Made by a program: the position numbers and the translations under genes. 64,000 bases of DNA from NCBI RefSeq assembly GCF_020832205.1, contig NZ_JAFIFD010000038.1, forward strand, positions 62,001 through 126,000. Reading direction: 5' to 3'. Below are positions 7,738-15,699 of the stretch, one piece after another. Every line of letters begins with the position of its first letter. Positions within the stretch are counted from its first letter, which is position 1. The notes under the pieces were generated by a model. That model did not search any database. It worked only from the letters and a program-made list of their open reading frames with translations, and was not told where the DNA came from. Source of the stretch: Exiguobacterium sp. (GTDB taxonomy: Bacteria; Bacillota; Bacilli; Exiguobacteriales; Exiguobacteriaceae).

Positions 7738-8736
7738 TCAAAGTGATCGAGTAACAGACGTCTCGCGTAAAAACGCGATGAGTCGACGATACGTCGCATT
7801 GGCAGCTGGCTTATTCATCTCGAAATGATAGGCGTGGCCGAGCTCATGTTCCGCTTGATCATAGAAGATACGCGTCACATCGGTGCGACCCGACAAGATC
7901 GTCGCGAATTCTTTCGCTTGTGTCTCGAACGATCCGGTGTTGCCATCCGTGATGAACGTCGGTACGAACGTCGCCGGAATATTGACGAGCGGAGACGCTT
8001 CAGAGACGACAGGGAGGTTCTCCCAATTATACGTCCCGAAGTACGCCCAACCGATTCGTTTGAACAAGAAGCGGTTGACCGCTTTTGAAGATTCGACAAT
8101 CGCCCGTTTCAAATCATACGGGCCGGAGAAGAGAATTGCACCGAGAATCGACTCTTTCGGGACGACTTGCTTCACTTCGGCCGAAGGCGCGTAGCCGTCG
8201 TTCAATTGAATCCCGACGAACTGGGCGACGAGTTGGGCCCCGTTCGAATCCCCGGCGAAAAAGACGCGGTCGAGGTCGAGCCGGAAGCGATCGTTGTTTT
8301 CCGCGATATACGTGTACGCTTCTTCGATTTGTTGAAGCGGGACGGGATACGTGACGTCCGGGGCGAGCGCGTAGTTGATGCTGACGACGTTGTAGCCGTT
8401 GCTCGCAATCGACGCGGCATATTTGAAGACGTCAGCTTTGTCACCGCCGACGAAAGAGCCGCCGTGGACCCAAAAGATGGTTGGCACCGGTTTGTCTCCT
8501 TCGTAGCGAATCAAGTCGAACGTGCCGTTTTCGTAGGCAGAATAATAGTCGATATCTTTGCGGACCGACGTTTTTTGAACGACTTCGTCAAATCCTTTAA
8601 TAGCGACTTCATTCCCGCCGGCGAACGAGGTTTTGACGAGGCGGGACGTCGGTTTCGGGGACAAGAATACGTACGCGGCTCCGGCGACGGCTGTCCCGAC
8701 GAGTCCGAGTCCTGCTCGTTTCAATCCTTTATTCAT
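7738..8736 (-). CDS. Alpha/beta hydrolase, HSL/BD-FAE-type esterase, membrane-anchored
   Basis: A 332-residue serine hydrolase. The oxyanion-hole motif HGGSF is near residue 91, the nucleophile elbow is GDSNGAQ (about residue 164), and the acid and histidine are probably in TDGNTGS and EHELGHAYHF. The N-terminus has positive charges and a hydrophobic segment (LGLVGTAVAGAAYVFL) that is more likely an uncleaved anchor than a cleaved signal. The substrate is unknown; HSL-family enzymes hydrolyse short-chain esters. AGGAGGAATTACG precedes the ATG. It is 36 bases downstream of the HAD phosphatase gene and probably in one transcript with it. A second esterase of similar type is at 53546. Confidence 0.82.
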   Translation of the reverse strand: MNKGLKRAGLGLVGTAVAGAAYVFLSPKPTSRLVKTSFAGGNEVAIKGFDEVVQKTSVRKDIDYYSAYENGTFDLIRYEGDKPVPTIFWVHGGSFVGGDKADVFKYAASIASNGYNVVSINYALAPDVTYPVPLQQIEEAYTYIAENNDRFRLDLDRVFFAGDSNGAQLVAQFVGIQLNDGYAPSAEVKQVVPKESILGAILFSGPYDLKRAIVESSKAVNRFLFKRIGWAYFGTYNWENLPVVSEASPLVNIPATFVPTFITDGNTGSFETQAKEFATILSGRTDVTRIFYDQAEHELGHAYHFEMNKPAANATYRRLIAFLRETSVTRSL

Positions 8737-8772
8737 CGTAATTCCTCCTCAGGTAAAGCGTCTTTCAAAAGT

Positions 8773-9594
8773 TTATTGATCAACGAGGACGCTGCTCATG
8801 AACGTCTCGATGACGTGGGCGATGCCGTCTTCGTCGTTTGACTTCGTGATGAAGTCGGCCTTTCCTTTGACGGTCGCATTGGCGTTCCCCATCGCGACGC
8901 CGAGGCCGGCCCATTCGATCATCGTCAAGTCGTTGTTGCCATCACCACAGGCGATGACATGCGCTTGTTCGATTCCGACATGTTTTGCTAAGAAAGCGAG
9001 GCTCGTCCCTTTCGTCACACCGGCTTCGGTGAACTCGAGGAAGAACGGTTTTGAGCGGGCAACGGCGAGCTCGCCTTCAAGCTCGACTTGCAATTTCGTT
9101 TCGATTGGGGCGAGCGTGTCCCCATCGGCGAGCATCAGACATTTGACGACCGGCGTCGTCACCGTCTCTTTGAAGTCGTTGACATGGATGACGGGCATGC
9201 CTGTCAATTCACCTTCGATGTTCGTGTATGGGTTTGGTTGATCGGTTACGATTTCGTTACCGATGTACGTATGAATCGCGATTTCCTCTCGGACACTGAT
9301 ATCATGGAGATATGCGACCGTCTCCGGTGTCAGTGTGCTCGAGAAAATTTCTTCATCTGTCGCACAATCGATAATGGAAGCACCGTTAAATGATAAGATG
9401 AAGCTTCCGTACTTGGCGAGCTCGAGCTCGCGGGCAGCTTCCCACATCGCATACGTCGGGCGACCGCTCGCGAGGACGACTTTATGTCCGCGTTCTTGGG
9501 CGTCAAGGAGCGCTGTCTTCGTCTTCGGTGAAATCGTATGATCACTCGTCAAAAGCGTGTCGTCCATATCTAATACAATCATTTTGTAACTCAT
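8773..9594 (-). CDS. Cof-type HAD family phosphatase
   Basis: A 273-residue HAD hydrolase of the Cof/YidA subgroup, which usually acts on sugar phosphates or flavin/pyridoxal phosphates. Motif I is DMDDTLLTSD (nucleophile plus acid), motif II SGRPTY, and motif III/IV GDGNNDLTMIEWAG; the C2B cap lies between. The ORF track extends to 9672, but the extra residues cover the divergent promoter region; the ATG at 9594 starts MSYKMIVLDMDD and follows AAGGAGG, though with a long spacing of about 13. It heads a two-gene unit with the esterase and is divergent from the response regulator. Confidence 0.85.
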   Translation of the reverse strand: MSYKMIVLDMDDTLLTSDHTISPKTKTALLDAQERGHKVVLASGRPTYAMWEAARELELAKYGSFILSFNGASIIDCATDEEIFSSTLTPETVAYLHDISVREEIAIHTYIGNEIVTDQPNPYTNIEGELTGMPVIHVNDFKETVTTPVVKCLMLADGDTLAPIETKLQVELEGELAVARSKPFFLEFTEAGVTKGTSLAFLAKHVGIEQAHVIACGDGNNDLTMIEWAGLGVAMGNANATVKGKADFITKSNDEDGIAHVIETFMSSVLVDQ

Positions 9595-9730
9595 AATCGG
9601 AATGAGTCCTCCTTCGGAATCTAATGACTCCATCCTAATACGATTTGAGGTCAATTGACAACCTTGTCGCAAAAACGTAACTATTATGTAGAGAATATGT
9701 AGAGAAGTGAACTATAGAAGAGGTGGAAAC

Positions 9731-10423
9731 ATGAATCGGATATTAGTAGCCGAAGATGAGCATGCGATTCGCAGCTTTATCATCGTAAATTTAAAGCGAG
9801 CCGGGTTTGACGTCTTTGAGGCGTCGAATGGTCGCGAAGCCGTCACGGCGTTTGACCGTCAACCGTTTGATATCGTCTTGCTCGACGTCATGATGCCGGA
9901 GATGGATGGATTTGAAGCGTGTGCGGCGATCCGTGATTTAGATGAAAACGTCGGCATCATCATGTTGACGGCACGGACGCTCGAAGAAGATAAGATTGAA
10001 GGGCTCGGGAAAGGCGCGGACGACTACATCGCCAAACCGTTCAGCCCAGGCGAGCTCGTTGCCCGGATTCAAGCGCTCCTCCGCCGTGTTGAAAAAGTGA
10101 AGCGCAAAGAGAAAAAACGCTTGAAGTCGGGACCGTTCGCCATCGACTTGGCAGCGAAGCAAGTGACGAAATACGGACAACCGATTGATTTGACACCGAC
10201 CGAGTATGATTTGATTTGTCACCTCGTGCAAAATGAAGAAGTCGTCTTATCGCGTGACGCGCTTCTCGATGCGGTCTGGGGCGTCAATTACTTCGGCGAC
10301 CGAAAGACGGTCGACGTCAACATCCGCCGGTTGCGTCAAAAGATTGAAGACGACCCGAGCCATCCTGCGTTCATTGAGACGCTGTGGGGACATGGGTATA
10401 AGTGGCGGAGACATGACGGATGA
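9731..10423 (+). CDS. OmpR/PhoB family response regulator
   Basis: A 230-residue regulator. The receiver domain (1-115) has the acidic pair at D9/E10, phospho-acceptor D52 in VLLDVMMPEMDG, and K104 in DDYIAKPFSPGEL. The C-terminal winged helix (about 135-230) has the OmpR signature DLTPTEYDLICHL and the recognition segment KTVDVNIRRLRQKIE. The start is the ATG after AGAGGTGG, not the upstream in-frame codon of the ORF track. Its stop overlaps the start of the kinase gene by four bases (ATGA), which indicates translational coupling. The target genes are unknown. Confidence 0.92.
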   Translation: MNRILVAEDEHAIRSFIIVNLKRAGFDVFEASNGREAVTAFDRQPFDIVLLDVMMPEMDGFEACAAIRDLDENVGIIMLTARTLEEDKIEGLGKGADDYIAKPFSPGELVARIQALLRRVEKVKRKEKKRLKSGPFAIDLAAKQVTKYGQPIDLTPTEYDLICHLVQNEEVVLSRDALLDAVWGVNYFGDRKTVDVNIRRLRQKIEDDPSHPAFIETLWGHGYKWRRHDG

Positions 10424-11799
10424 AGCAACAGCTCGTCATCCGCATCATGATTGTTATGACGCTCGTTTTGATTCTGCTCGTGAGCGTACTGTCCTACGGA
10501 ACGTATCGCTATTACTATGAGTATGAATCTGAAGCACTCCTTAGCCACGCGACGACGAGTGCGTACTTGTATCCACAGGCACAAGTCGGGTTCGATACGC
10601 CGAGCGCGTTTTCTGTTCTCGTCCGGACGTTCGGCTATCCAGGGACGGATTTGACGATCGTCAACCGTTTCGGTGAAATCGTGAAGACGACCGGGCAACG
10701 CGACCATCAGGCGCTGTTCACCGAGCGGCAACTCGAGCAACTTGCGCGAGGAGAGTCCGTCGTTCAAGACTATGACGTTCAGGACGAACACTACTTGTCG
10801 GTGACGAGTCCGATCATGACCGGTGAGACGAGTGAACTCGCCATCAGTTTCACCCGGCCGCTAGAAGACTTAGATACACTCATCCGCGAGATATGGATGG
10901 CGGTCATCTTGATTGGCGTCCTCATCTGGCTACTCGCACTCTATGCGGTCATTCGCATCGCCGACCGGTTCGTCCGTCCGATTCGTGACATCATCGAGAC
11001 GGCAGACGAGATGGCACAAGGTGACTTCGACGTCGAAGTCTATTCGAATGAAAAACATGAGCTCGGGGCACTCGCCCGGACGTTGACGTATTTAGGGGCG
11101 AAAGTCCAGCAGCATCAATCGACGCGGAACGAATTTTTATCGAACGTGTCACACGAGCTCAGAACGCCGTTGACCTCCATCAAAGGATGGACCGAGACGA
11201 TCCGAGGCGGAAATGAGAAATTGTCAGAAGAGACTGAGCTTGGCCTTGGGATCATCCATTCCGAGACGGAGCGGATGATCGGTCTCGTCGAACAGCTTCT
11301 CGACTACACAAAAATCGAGGAGAGCCGGCTCGTGCTATACCGGCAAGAGCTCGATCTCGTCTCGTTGCTGCGAAAAGTATCAGTGCAGCTGAAACAATCA
11401 CTCGAAGACAAACAGATTACGCTGGTCGAACGCTATCCTCAAAAATCGATCGGCCTGTTCGATGAGAACCGCTTGAAGCAAGTGTTTTTGAACTTGCTTG
11501 AGAACGCGATCCGATTTTCGCCGGACGGGGGGACGTTGACGGTTCGATTCGTCCAGTCGGAGCGTGTCGCCTTCATCTCGATTATCGACGAAGGACCTGG
11601 TATCTCGAAGGAACATTTACAGCGCATCACCGAGATGTTCTACCAGGCACAAGTGACGAAAGGGAGCAGCGGTCTCGGTCTTGCCATCGCCAAGGAATTG
11701 ATCGAGGCGCACGAAGGGAAACTCGTCATTGAAAGTGAAGTCGGTCAAGGGACGACGGTGACCGTTCTATTGCCGCTCGACCCGAGTGAACTACATTAA
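10420..11799 (+). CDS. Membrane sensor histidine kinase
   Basis: A 459-residue kinase paired with the upstream regulator. One transmembrane helix lies at about 7-29, followed by an extracytoplasmic sensor region of about 130 residues and a second helix at about 160-182. A HAMP domain comes next, then the HisKA dimer with H245 in NVSHELRTPLTSIKGW, and a HATPase domain with N box NLLENAIRFS, G1 box DEGPGIS and G2 box GSSGLGLAIAKE. The sensor domain resembles no family I can name, so the stimulus is unknown. ATGA overlap with the regulator gene gives a tight operon. Confidence 0.92.
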   Translation: MKQQLVIRIMIVMTLVLILLVSVLSYGTYRYYYEYESEALLSHATTSAYLYPQAQVGFDTPSAFSVLVRTFGYPGTDLTIVNRFGEIVKTTGQRDHQALFTERQLEQLARGESVVQDYDVQDEHYLSVTSPIMTGETSELAISFTRPLEDLDTLIREIWMAVILIGVLIWLLALYAVIRIADRFVRPIRDIIETADEMAQGDFDVEVYSNEKHELGALARTLTYLGAKVQQHQSTRNEFLSNVSHELRTPLTSIKGWTETIRGGNEKLSEETELGLGIIHSETERMIGLVEQLLDYTKIEESRLVLYRQELDLVSLLRKVSVQLKQSLEDKQITLVERYPQKSIGLFDENRLKQVFLNLLENAIRFSPDGGTLTVRFVQSERVAFISIIDEGPGISKEHLQRITEMFYQAQVTKGSSGLGLAIAKELIEAHEGKLVIESEVGQGTTVTVLLPLDPSELH

Positions 11800-11806
11800 A
11801 AGGGTT

Positions 11807-11863
11807 AAACCTCCTTGATTCAGGATACATGTAATTGTATGTAGAATAAGGGAGGTTTTTTTT
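11807..11863 (+). terminator. Terminator-like hairpin whose 3' arm holds the next gene's ribosome binding site
   Basis: AAACCTCC (11807-11814) pairs with GGAGGTTT (11851-11858), followed by six more T. The GGAGG of the 3' arm is also the only ribosome binding site for the DUF1499 gene (GTG at 11866). The structure could end the two-component transcript and mask the site in any read-through RNA. Confidence 0.6.
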
Positions 11864-11865
11864 GC

Positions 11866-12231
11866 GTGGCGACGAAATCATTGAAACCGATCAAAGGAAC
11901 ACCGAACGCTGTATCGACGCAAACATCGATCACGGCGCTCAAGATGGACCCGCTCCCGTACGGACGCGACCGTGCCCACACGGTCGAGACGATGAAAATG
12001 GTCATGAGCCAGATGCCTCGGACCGAACTTGTCGAGGAGACGGACGACATGCTTCGGTACGTCGTATCGACGAAAGTGATGCGGTTTAAAGACGACGTCG
12101 AATTTTTATTTGACGATGAGACAAGACAAATTGAGTTTCGTTCGGCCGCACGACTCGGGCATTCCGATTTTGGTGTGAACCGAAGACGGATGGAAGATGT
12201 GAGTGAACGATATCGGAGGTTGATGAAATGA
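11866..12231 (+). CDS. DUF1499 family protein
   Basis: A 121-residue protein of the DUF1499 family; no function is established. Visible family features are the central RTELVEETDDMLRYVVSTKVMRFKDDVEF segment and the closing RSAARLGHSDFGVNRRRM block. No signal peptide is seen. The start is GTG, 10 bases after GGAGG, and that site lies in a terminator-like hairpin. The TGA stop overlaps the ATG of the following flavoprotein, so the two are translated together; DUF1499 genes are often found with redox enzymes, but their joint role is not known to me. Confidence 0.75.
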   Translation: MATKSLKPIKGTPNAVSTQTSITALKMDPLPYGRDRAHTVETMKMVMSQMPRTELVEETDDMLRYVVSTKVMRFKDDVEFLFDDETRQIEFRSAARLGHSDFGVNRRRMEDVSERYRRLMK

Positions 12232-13652
12232 AAGATTATCAGTTGATTGTCATCGGTGGAGGCGCGGCCGGCATGACGGTTGCGGCCGGAGCCGCCAACC
12301 TTGGCGCGAAAGTCGCGCTCGTCGAGAAGAAAAAACATCTCGGCGGGGATTGTCTTCACGTCGGATGTATCCCGTCCAAGGCGCTCATCGCCGCCTCGAA
12401 AGAAGCGAGTGCGATGATGCAGGCCGCACGCGTACTCGGCACCGAGTTTGACGGGCGCGATCATTATCAGACAACGAAAGCACGGGTCGACCGGGCCCGT
12501 GAGATCATTCAAGAGCATGACGGTACCGAGCGTTTCACAAAGTTAGGTGTCGACGTCTACATCGGGGAAGCGTCATTCCAAAGCCCTTATGAATTAAAAG
12601 TAGGCGAAGACTTGTTGATCGGCAAAAAGTTCGTCATTGCGACAGGTTCGAAGCCGACGGTACCGCCGATTGACGGACTGGATACGGTCCCATACTTAAC
12701 GAACGAGAACGTTTTCCAAGAAGAGACGCTTCCGGAAAGTCTGATCGTCATCGGGGCGGGCACGATTGGACTCGAACTCGCCCAATCGTTCGCGCGTCTC
12801 GGCAGTCAAGTGACCGTGCTCGAGGCACTGGATACGTTTTTACCGAAAGAGGACGAATCGGTACAGACGCTTTTACGCACGCAACTCGAGATGGCGATGC
12901 GCCTGAAAATCGGCGTGAACGTCAAACAAGTCTCAGAAGTAAATGGAAAGATCCATGTCGACGCTGAAGTCGATGGGGAAAGCGTCCACTATGAGGCGGA
13001 CAAGCTTCTCATGGCAACGGGAAGAAAACCGCGTCTCGATGCGCTCCGGCTTGACCGGGCCCGCGTCCACGTCAAAGACGGGTACGTCGATATCTCCTCG
13101 ACGTACCGGACGTCGCAACCCCATATCTTTGCGATCGGGGATACGATCAACACGTTGCCGTTCACGCATGCGGCCGGTGAAGAAGGAAAAGCGGTCGTCG
13201 CGAACGCATTGTTCGGTCTGTGGAACAAAGTCGACTATCGGAAGATGCCGTGGATCACTTTCACAGACCCAGAAGTGTTTCATGTCGGGTTGACCGAGGC
13301 CGAGGCGCGGAAGCAGTACGGCGAAGACGTTGACATTTTTGAAGCGAAGCTGTCGGAAGTCGATCGGTTTGTCGCCGACCGACAAGAGACGGGATTCGTC
13401 AAAATCATTACACGAAAGAACGGGAAAATCATCGGTGGACATGCGGTCGGGATGACGGCTGGCGATTGGATGCAAATCGTCGTCTACGCGATGCAGCGTG
13501 GCGATAAGATCGGGAAGTTATCACGCATGATTTATCCGTACCCGTCCCGGAGTGAAGCCGTCAAAAAAGCGTCTGATCTGTACTGGCGCAAACGCCTGTT
13601 CAACAGCCCGCTCACAGAACTCGCGCGCAAGTATTTTGAATGGACAAGATGA
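12228..13652 (+). CDS. FAD-dependent pyridine nucleotide-disulfide oxidoreductase (mercuric reductase-like)
   Basis: A 474-residue class I flavoprotein disulfide reductase. The FAD-binding GGGAAGM motif is at the N-terminus, the redox-active disulfide is GGDCLHVGCIPSK (about residue 40), and a second dinucleotide motif GAGTIGLELAQ and the FAD-ribityl motif IFAIGDT follow. The dimerisation domain ends in KYFEWTR and lacks the C-terminal cysteine pair of mercuric reductase, and the N-terminal NmerA domain is also absent. Detoxification of Hg(II) is therefore unlikely. The substrate is unknown. It is coupled to DUF1499 by an ATGA overlap and ends at a bidirectional terminator. Confidence 0.85.
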   Translation: MKDYQLIVIGGGAAGMTVAAGAANLGAKVALVEKKKHLGGDCLHVGCIPSKALIAASKEASAMMQAARVLGTEFDGRDHYQTTKARVDRAREIIQEHDGTERFTKLGVDVYIGEASFQSPYELKVGEDLLIGKKFVIATGSKPTVPPIDGLDTVPYLTNENVFQEETLPESLIVIGAGTIGLELAQSFARLGSQVTVLEALDTFLPKEDESVQTLLRTQLEMAMRLKIGVNVKQVSEVNGKIHVDAEVDGESVHYEADKLLMATGRKPRLDALRLDRARVHVKDGYVDISSTYRTSQPHIFAIGDTINTLPFTHAAGEEGKAVVANALFGLWNKVDYRKMPWITFTDPEVFHVGLTEAEARKQYGEDVDIFEAKLSEVDRFVADRQETGFVKIITRKNGKIIGGHAVGMTAGDWMQIVVYAMQRGDKIGKLSRMIYPYPSRSEAVKKASDLYWRKRLFNSPLTELARKYFEWTR

Positions 13653-13659
13653 ACATGAC

Positions 13660-13687
13660 AAAAGCCCACTCGGCTGAGTGGGCTTTT
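13660..13687. terminator. Bidirectional terminator
   Basis: AAAAGCCCACTC / GAGTGGGCTTTT hairpin between the convergent flavoprotein and motB genes; it overlaps the motB stop. Confidence 0.9.
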
Positions 13688-14465
13688 ACTGTGGCAAGAT
13701 AATCGTTTCAATCATTTTAGGAGACCCTTCCGATAAATCGACGAGCGGTTTGATCAACACTTCGACGCGCCGGTTTTTAGCGCGGCCGGCATCCGTGTCG
13801 TTCGACGCAATCGGTTTATACTCTCCGTAGCTCGCGAGCGTGAACTGGTTCGGATTTAAGGCGTCGTTCGTCAACAAGCCGCGCATGAACGCCGTCGCTC
13901 GCGCCGAGCTGAGCTCCCAGTTCGAAGGGAAGCGAGCCGTGTTGATCGGGACGTTGTCCGTATGGCCGGACACGACGATCTCCCGGTTGCCGGCTTGCTC
14001 GAGGATTCCGCTGATGGACCGGGCGACGTCACGTGCCTCGGCGTCGAGTGTCGCTTCACCCATGCTAAACAGCGCCCTGTCTTGAATCGTCAGGACGAGT
14101 CCGCTCGAGTTGATCGTCGCCTCGATCTGGTCTTGAAGTCCTTTTTCTTCGATATATTGAGTCACTTGTTCTTTCAACTCATCGAGTTTAGCAAGTTCGT
14201 ACGTTCGCGGGTTCGCCGTCGTATCGGTGTTGTTCGTCCGGTTGATATCACTGTTCGAGGCCGTCGAGGCTTGAAAGACGCTCGTCCCACCAGAGAACAC
14301 TTGATTGAACGAGCGCGACATCTTCTCGAGTTTCGTCTGGTCGACACTACTCGATGCGAATAAAACGATGAACAAAGCGAGAAGAAGCGTCAGTAAATCC
14401 GCATACGGGATGAGCCAGCCTTCTGGGATATGTTCTTCATGGTCATGCTTCTTTTTGCGCTTCAT
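13686..14465 (-). CDS. motB: Flagellar motor stator protein MotB
   Basis: A 259-residue stator subunit. The short cytosolic KRKKKHDHEEH tail is followed by a single transmembrane helix with the proton-binding aspartate D23 (IPYADLLTLLLAL). A linker of about 80 residues leads to a C-terminal OmpA-like peptidoglycan-binding domain (VVSGHTDNVPINT, NRRVEVLI). It anchors the MotA ring to the wall and conducts protons for flagellar rotation. Its start overlaps the end of motA by 23 bases, with AAGGAG upstream, so it is translated with motA. Confidence 0.94.
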   Translation of the reverse strand: MKRKKKHDHEEHIPEGWLIPYADLLTLLLALFIVLFASSSVDQTKLEKMSRSFNQVFSGGTSVFQASTASNSDINRTNNTDTTANPRTYELAKLDELKEQVTQYIEEKGLQDQIEATINSSGLVLTIQDRALFSMGEATLDAEARDVARSISGILEQAGNREIVVSGHTDNVPINTARFPSNWELSSARATAFMRGLLTNDALNPNQFTLASYGEYKPIASNDTDAGRAKNRRVEVLIKPLVDLSEGSPKMIETIILPQ

Positions 14466-15225
14466 AGTCGGCTCGCTCCTTTGGAGACAAATACACGGAC
14501 AACTTATCTTCTAACGTCTTCGGCGATTCGCCGCCTTGGATCGAGAGGATCCCTTCAATCATCATTTCTTTGATGAGCACCTCGGTCTTTGAATATTGCT
14601 TCAATTTATTGGCGAACGGGAACCAAAGCACGTACCCCGAGAAGATCCCGAACAGTGTCGCGACGAAGGCGGCCGAAATCGCATAGCCGAGCTTATCGAT
14701 GTCAGACAGGTCTTTTAGGGCGGCGACGAGTCCGATGACGGCCCCGAGTACGCCGAGTGTCGGTGCGTACGTACCGGCTTGCGTGAACACGTCAGCGTTC
14801 GCTTTGTGCCGGATTTCCATGTTTTCGATATCACGCGACATGACTTCCGCGATATATTCAGACGGTTGCCCGTCGATGACCATCATCATGCCTTGCTTTA
14901 AAAACGGCTCTTCGACTTGTTCTAAGGCGGTCTCGAGTGACAAGAGACCTTCTTTACGAGCTTGTGTCGATAAATCGACGAATTGGGTCAACATGCCGGA
15001 CTTGCTAGGCAAGTTCTGTTTTGTGAATAGGATTTTGAACAGCTTCGGCACGTTTTGAAGCTGCTCTTTTGAAACGGCGATACTGACCGCTGCTGCGGTC
15101 CCGACAAAAATGATGACAAGTGCGGCCGGGTTGATGAGCGGTGCCACACCTGCCCCTTTCAGAATCATCCCGCCAATCAACGTGAAGAAACCGAGTAAAA
15201 GTCCTACTAAAGTGACGACATCCAT
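14443..15225 (-). CDS. motA: Flagellar motor stator protein MotA
   Basis: A 260-residue stator subunit with four membrane helices, two at the N-terminus (LVGLLLGFFTLIGGMIL; PAALVIIFVGTAAAVSIAV) and two at about 145-205, around a large cytosolic loop. The block FTQAGTYAPTLGVLGAVIGL and the following AISAAFVATLFGIFSGYVLW match Bacillus MotA more closely than sodium-type MotP. The ORF track starts at a GTG inside the ribosome binding site (AAAGGTGG); the ATG at 15225 is better placed. I see no convincing sigma-D promoter upstream, only a terminator from the preceding gene. Confidence 0.93.
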   Translation of the reverse strand: MDVVTLVGLLLGFFTLIGGMILKGAGVAPLINPAALVIIFVGTAAAVSIAVSKEQLQNVPKLFKILFTKQNLPSKSGMLTQFVDLSTQARKEGLLSLETALEQVEEPFLKQGMMMVIDGQPSEYIAEVMSRDIENMEIRHKANADVFTQAGTYAPTLGVLGAVIGLVAALKDLSDIDKLGYAISAAFVATLFGIFSGYVLWFPFANKLKQYSKTEVLIKEMMIEGILSIQGGESPKTLEDKLSVYLSPKERADYEAQKEA

Positions 15226-15261
15226 GTCTATGTTTTCCACCTTTCTAAATGAACAGGAATT

Positions 15262-15293
15262 AAAAAAAGCGAGAGACGCAACTCGTCTCCCGC
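15262..15293 (-). terminator. Terminator of the small gene upstream of motA
   Basis: Minus-strand GCGGGAGACG-AGTTG-CGTCTCTCGC followed by seven T, in the gap before motA. Confidence 0.85.
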
Positions 15294-15311
15294 ATAATGC
15301 GTTCCCGATGG

Positions 15312-15551
15312 TTAAGCGCCGTTTTCGTCAATCAGCAATTGAATGCTGATATTTCGTTCTTCACGCTCTATATCGGTTAATACATCGTATTTTTTTAACA
15401 ATGCGTACAATTGATTCACAACTTGTTGATCAAGCGACCAATGCAGCAATTCTTCGAGCTGGAAATAAAGATGGGCGGGCATGTACTGTGACTGACGCTC
15501 CAACCTTCGCGAGACATCCTTTAGCGAATGATCTACCGTACTAGGGTCCAC
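15312..15551 (-). CDS. Small hypothetical protein, about 79 residues
   Basis: I do not recognise this short, charged, probably helical protein; it lacks a signal or membrane segment. The start is uncertain. The ORF track uses a TTG at 15572 that coincides with the ribosome binding site GAGGAGG. A GTG at 15551, 12 bases after that site, is my choice, and another TTG at 15563 is possible. It has its own terminator just before motA, so it is probably not part of the motility operon. Confidence 0.55.
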   Translation of the reverse strand: MDPSTVDHSLKDVSRRLERQSQYMPAHLYFQLEELLHWSLDQQVVNQLYALLKKYDVLTDIEREERNISIQLLIDENGA

Positions 15552-15639
15552 GGTTTCATTCAACCTCCTCAACGTTTATAAAGTCTATCTATCATATTAC
15601 CAAAAAAACAAAGAAAGGGTTAGCATGACATTTTCCTAG

Positions 15640-15668
15640 TTGGCAATTTCTATATTGAGGCGTAATAT
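15640..15668 (+). promoter_or_regulatory. Sigma-A type promoter of the Ktr/TrkH gene
   Basis: TTGGCA, 17 bases, TAATAT, about 31 bases before the start codon. Confidence 0.65.
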
Positions 15669-15699
15669 GGGGCTTAGAAACAGTGAAGGAGATACGAAC

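Noticed and set aside
8167-8841. 224-residue plus-strand ORF
   Set aside because: Antisense to the esterase and the end of the HAD gene, with no recognisable domain; shadow frame.
12228-13652. Mercuric reductase (merA)
   Set aside because: The active disulfide is present, but the C-terminal cysteine pair and N-terminal heavy-metal domain needed for mercury reduction are missing, and no mer genes adjoin.
15241-15311. Sigma-D flagellar promoter for motAB
   Set aside because: I looked for TAAA-N15-GCCGATAT and found no acceptable match in the short gap; the motAB promoter remains unidentified.
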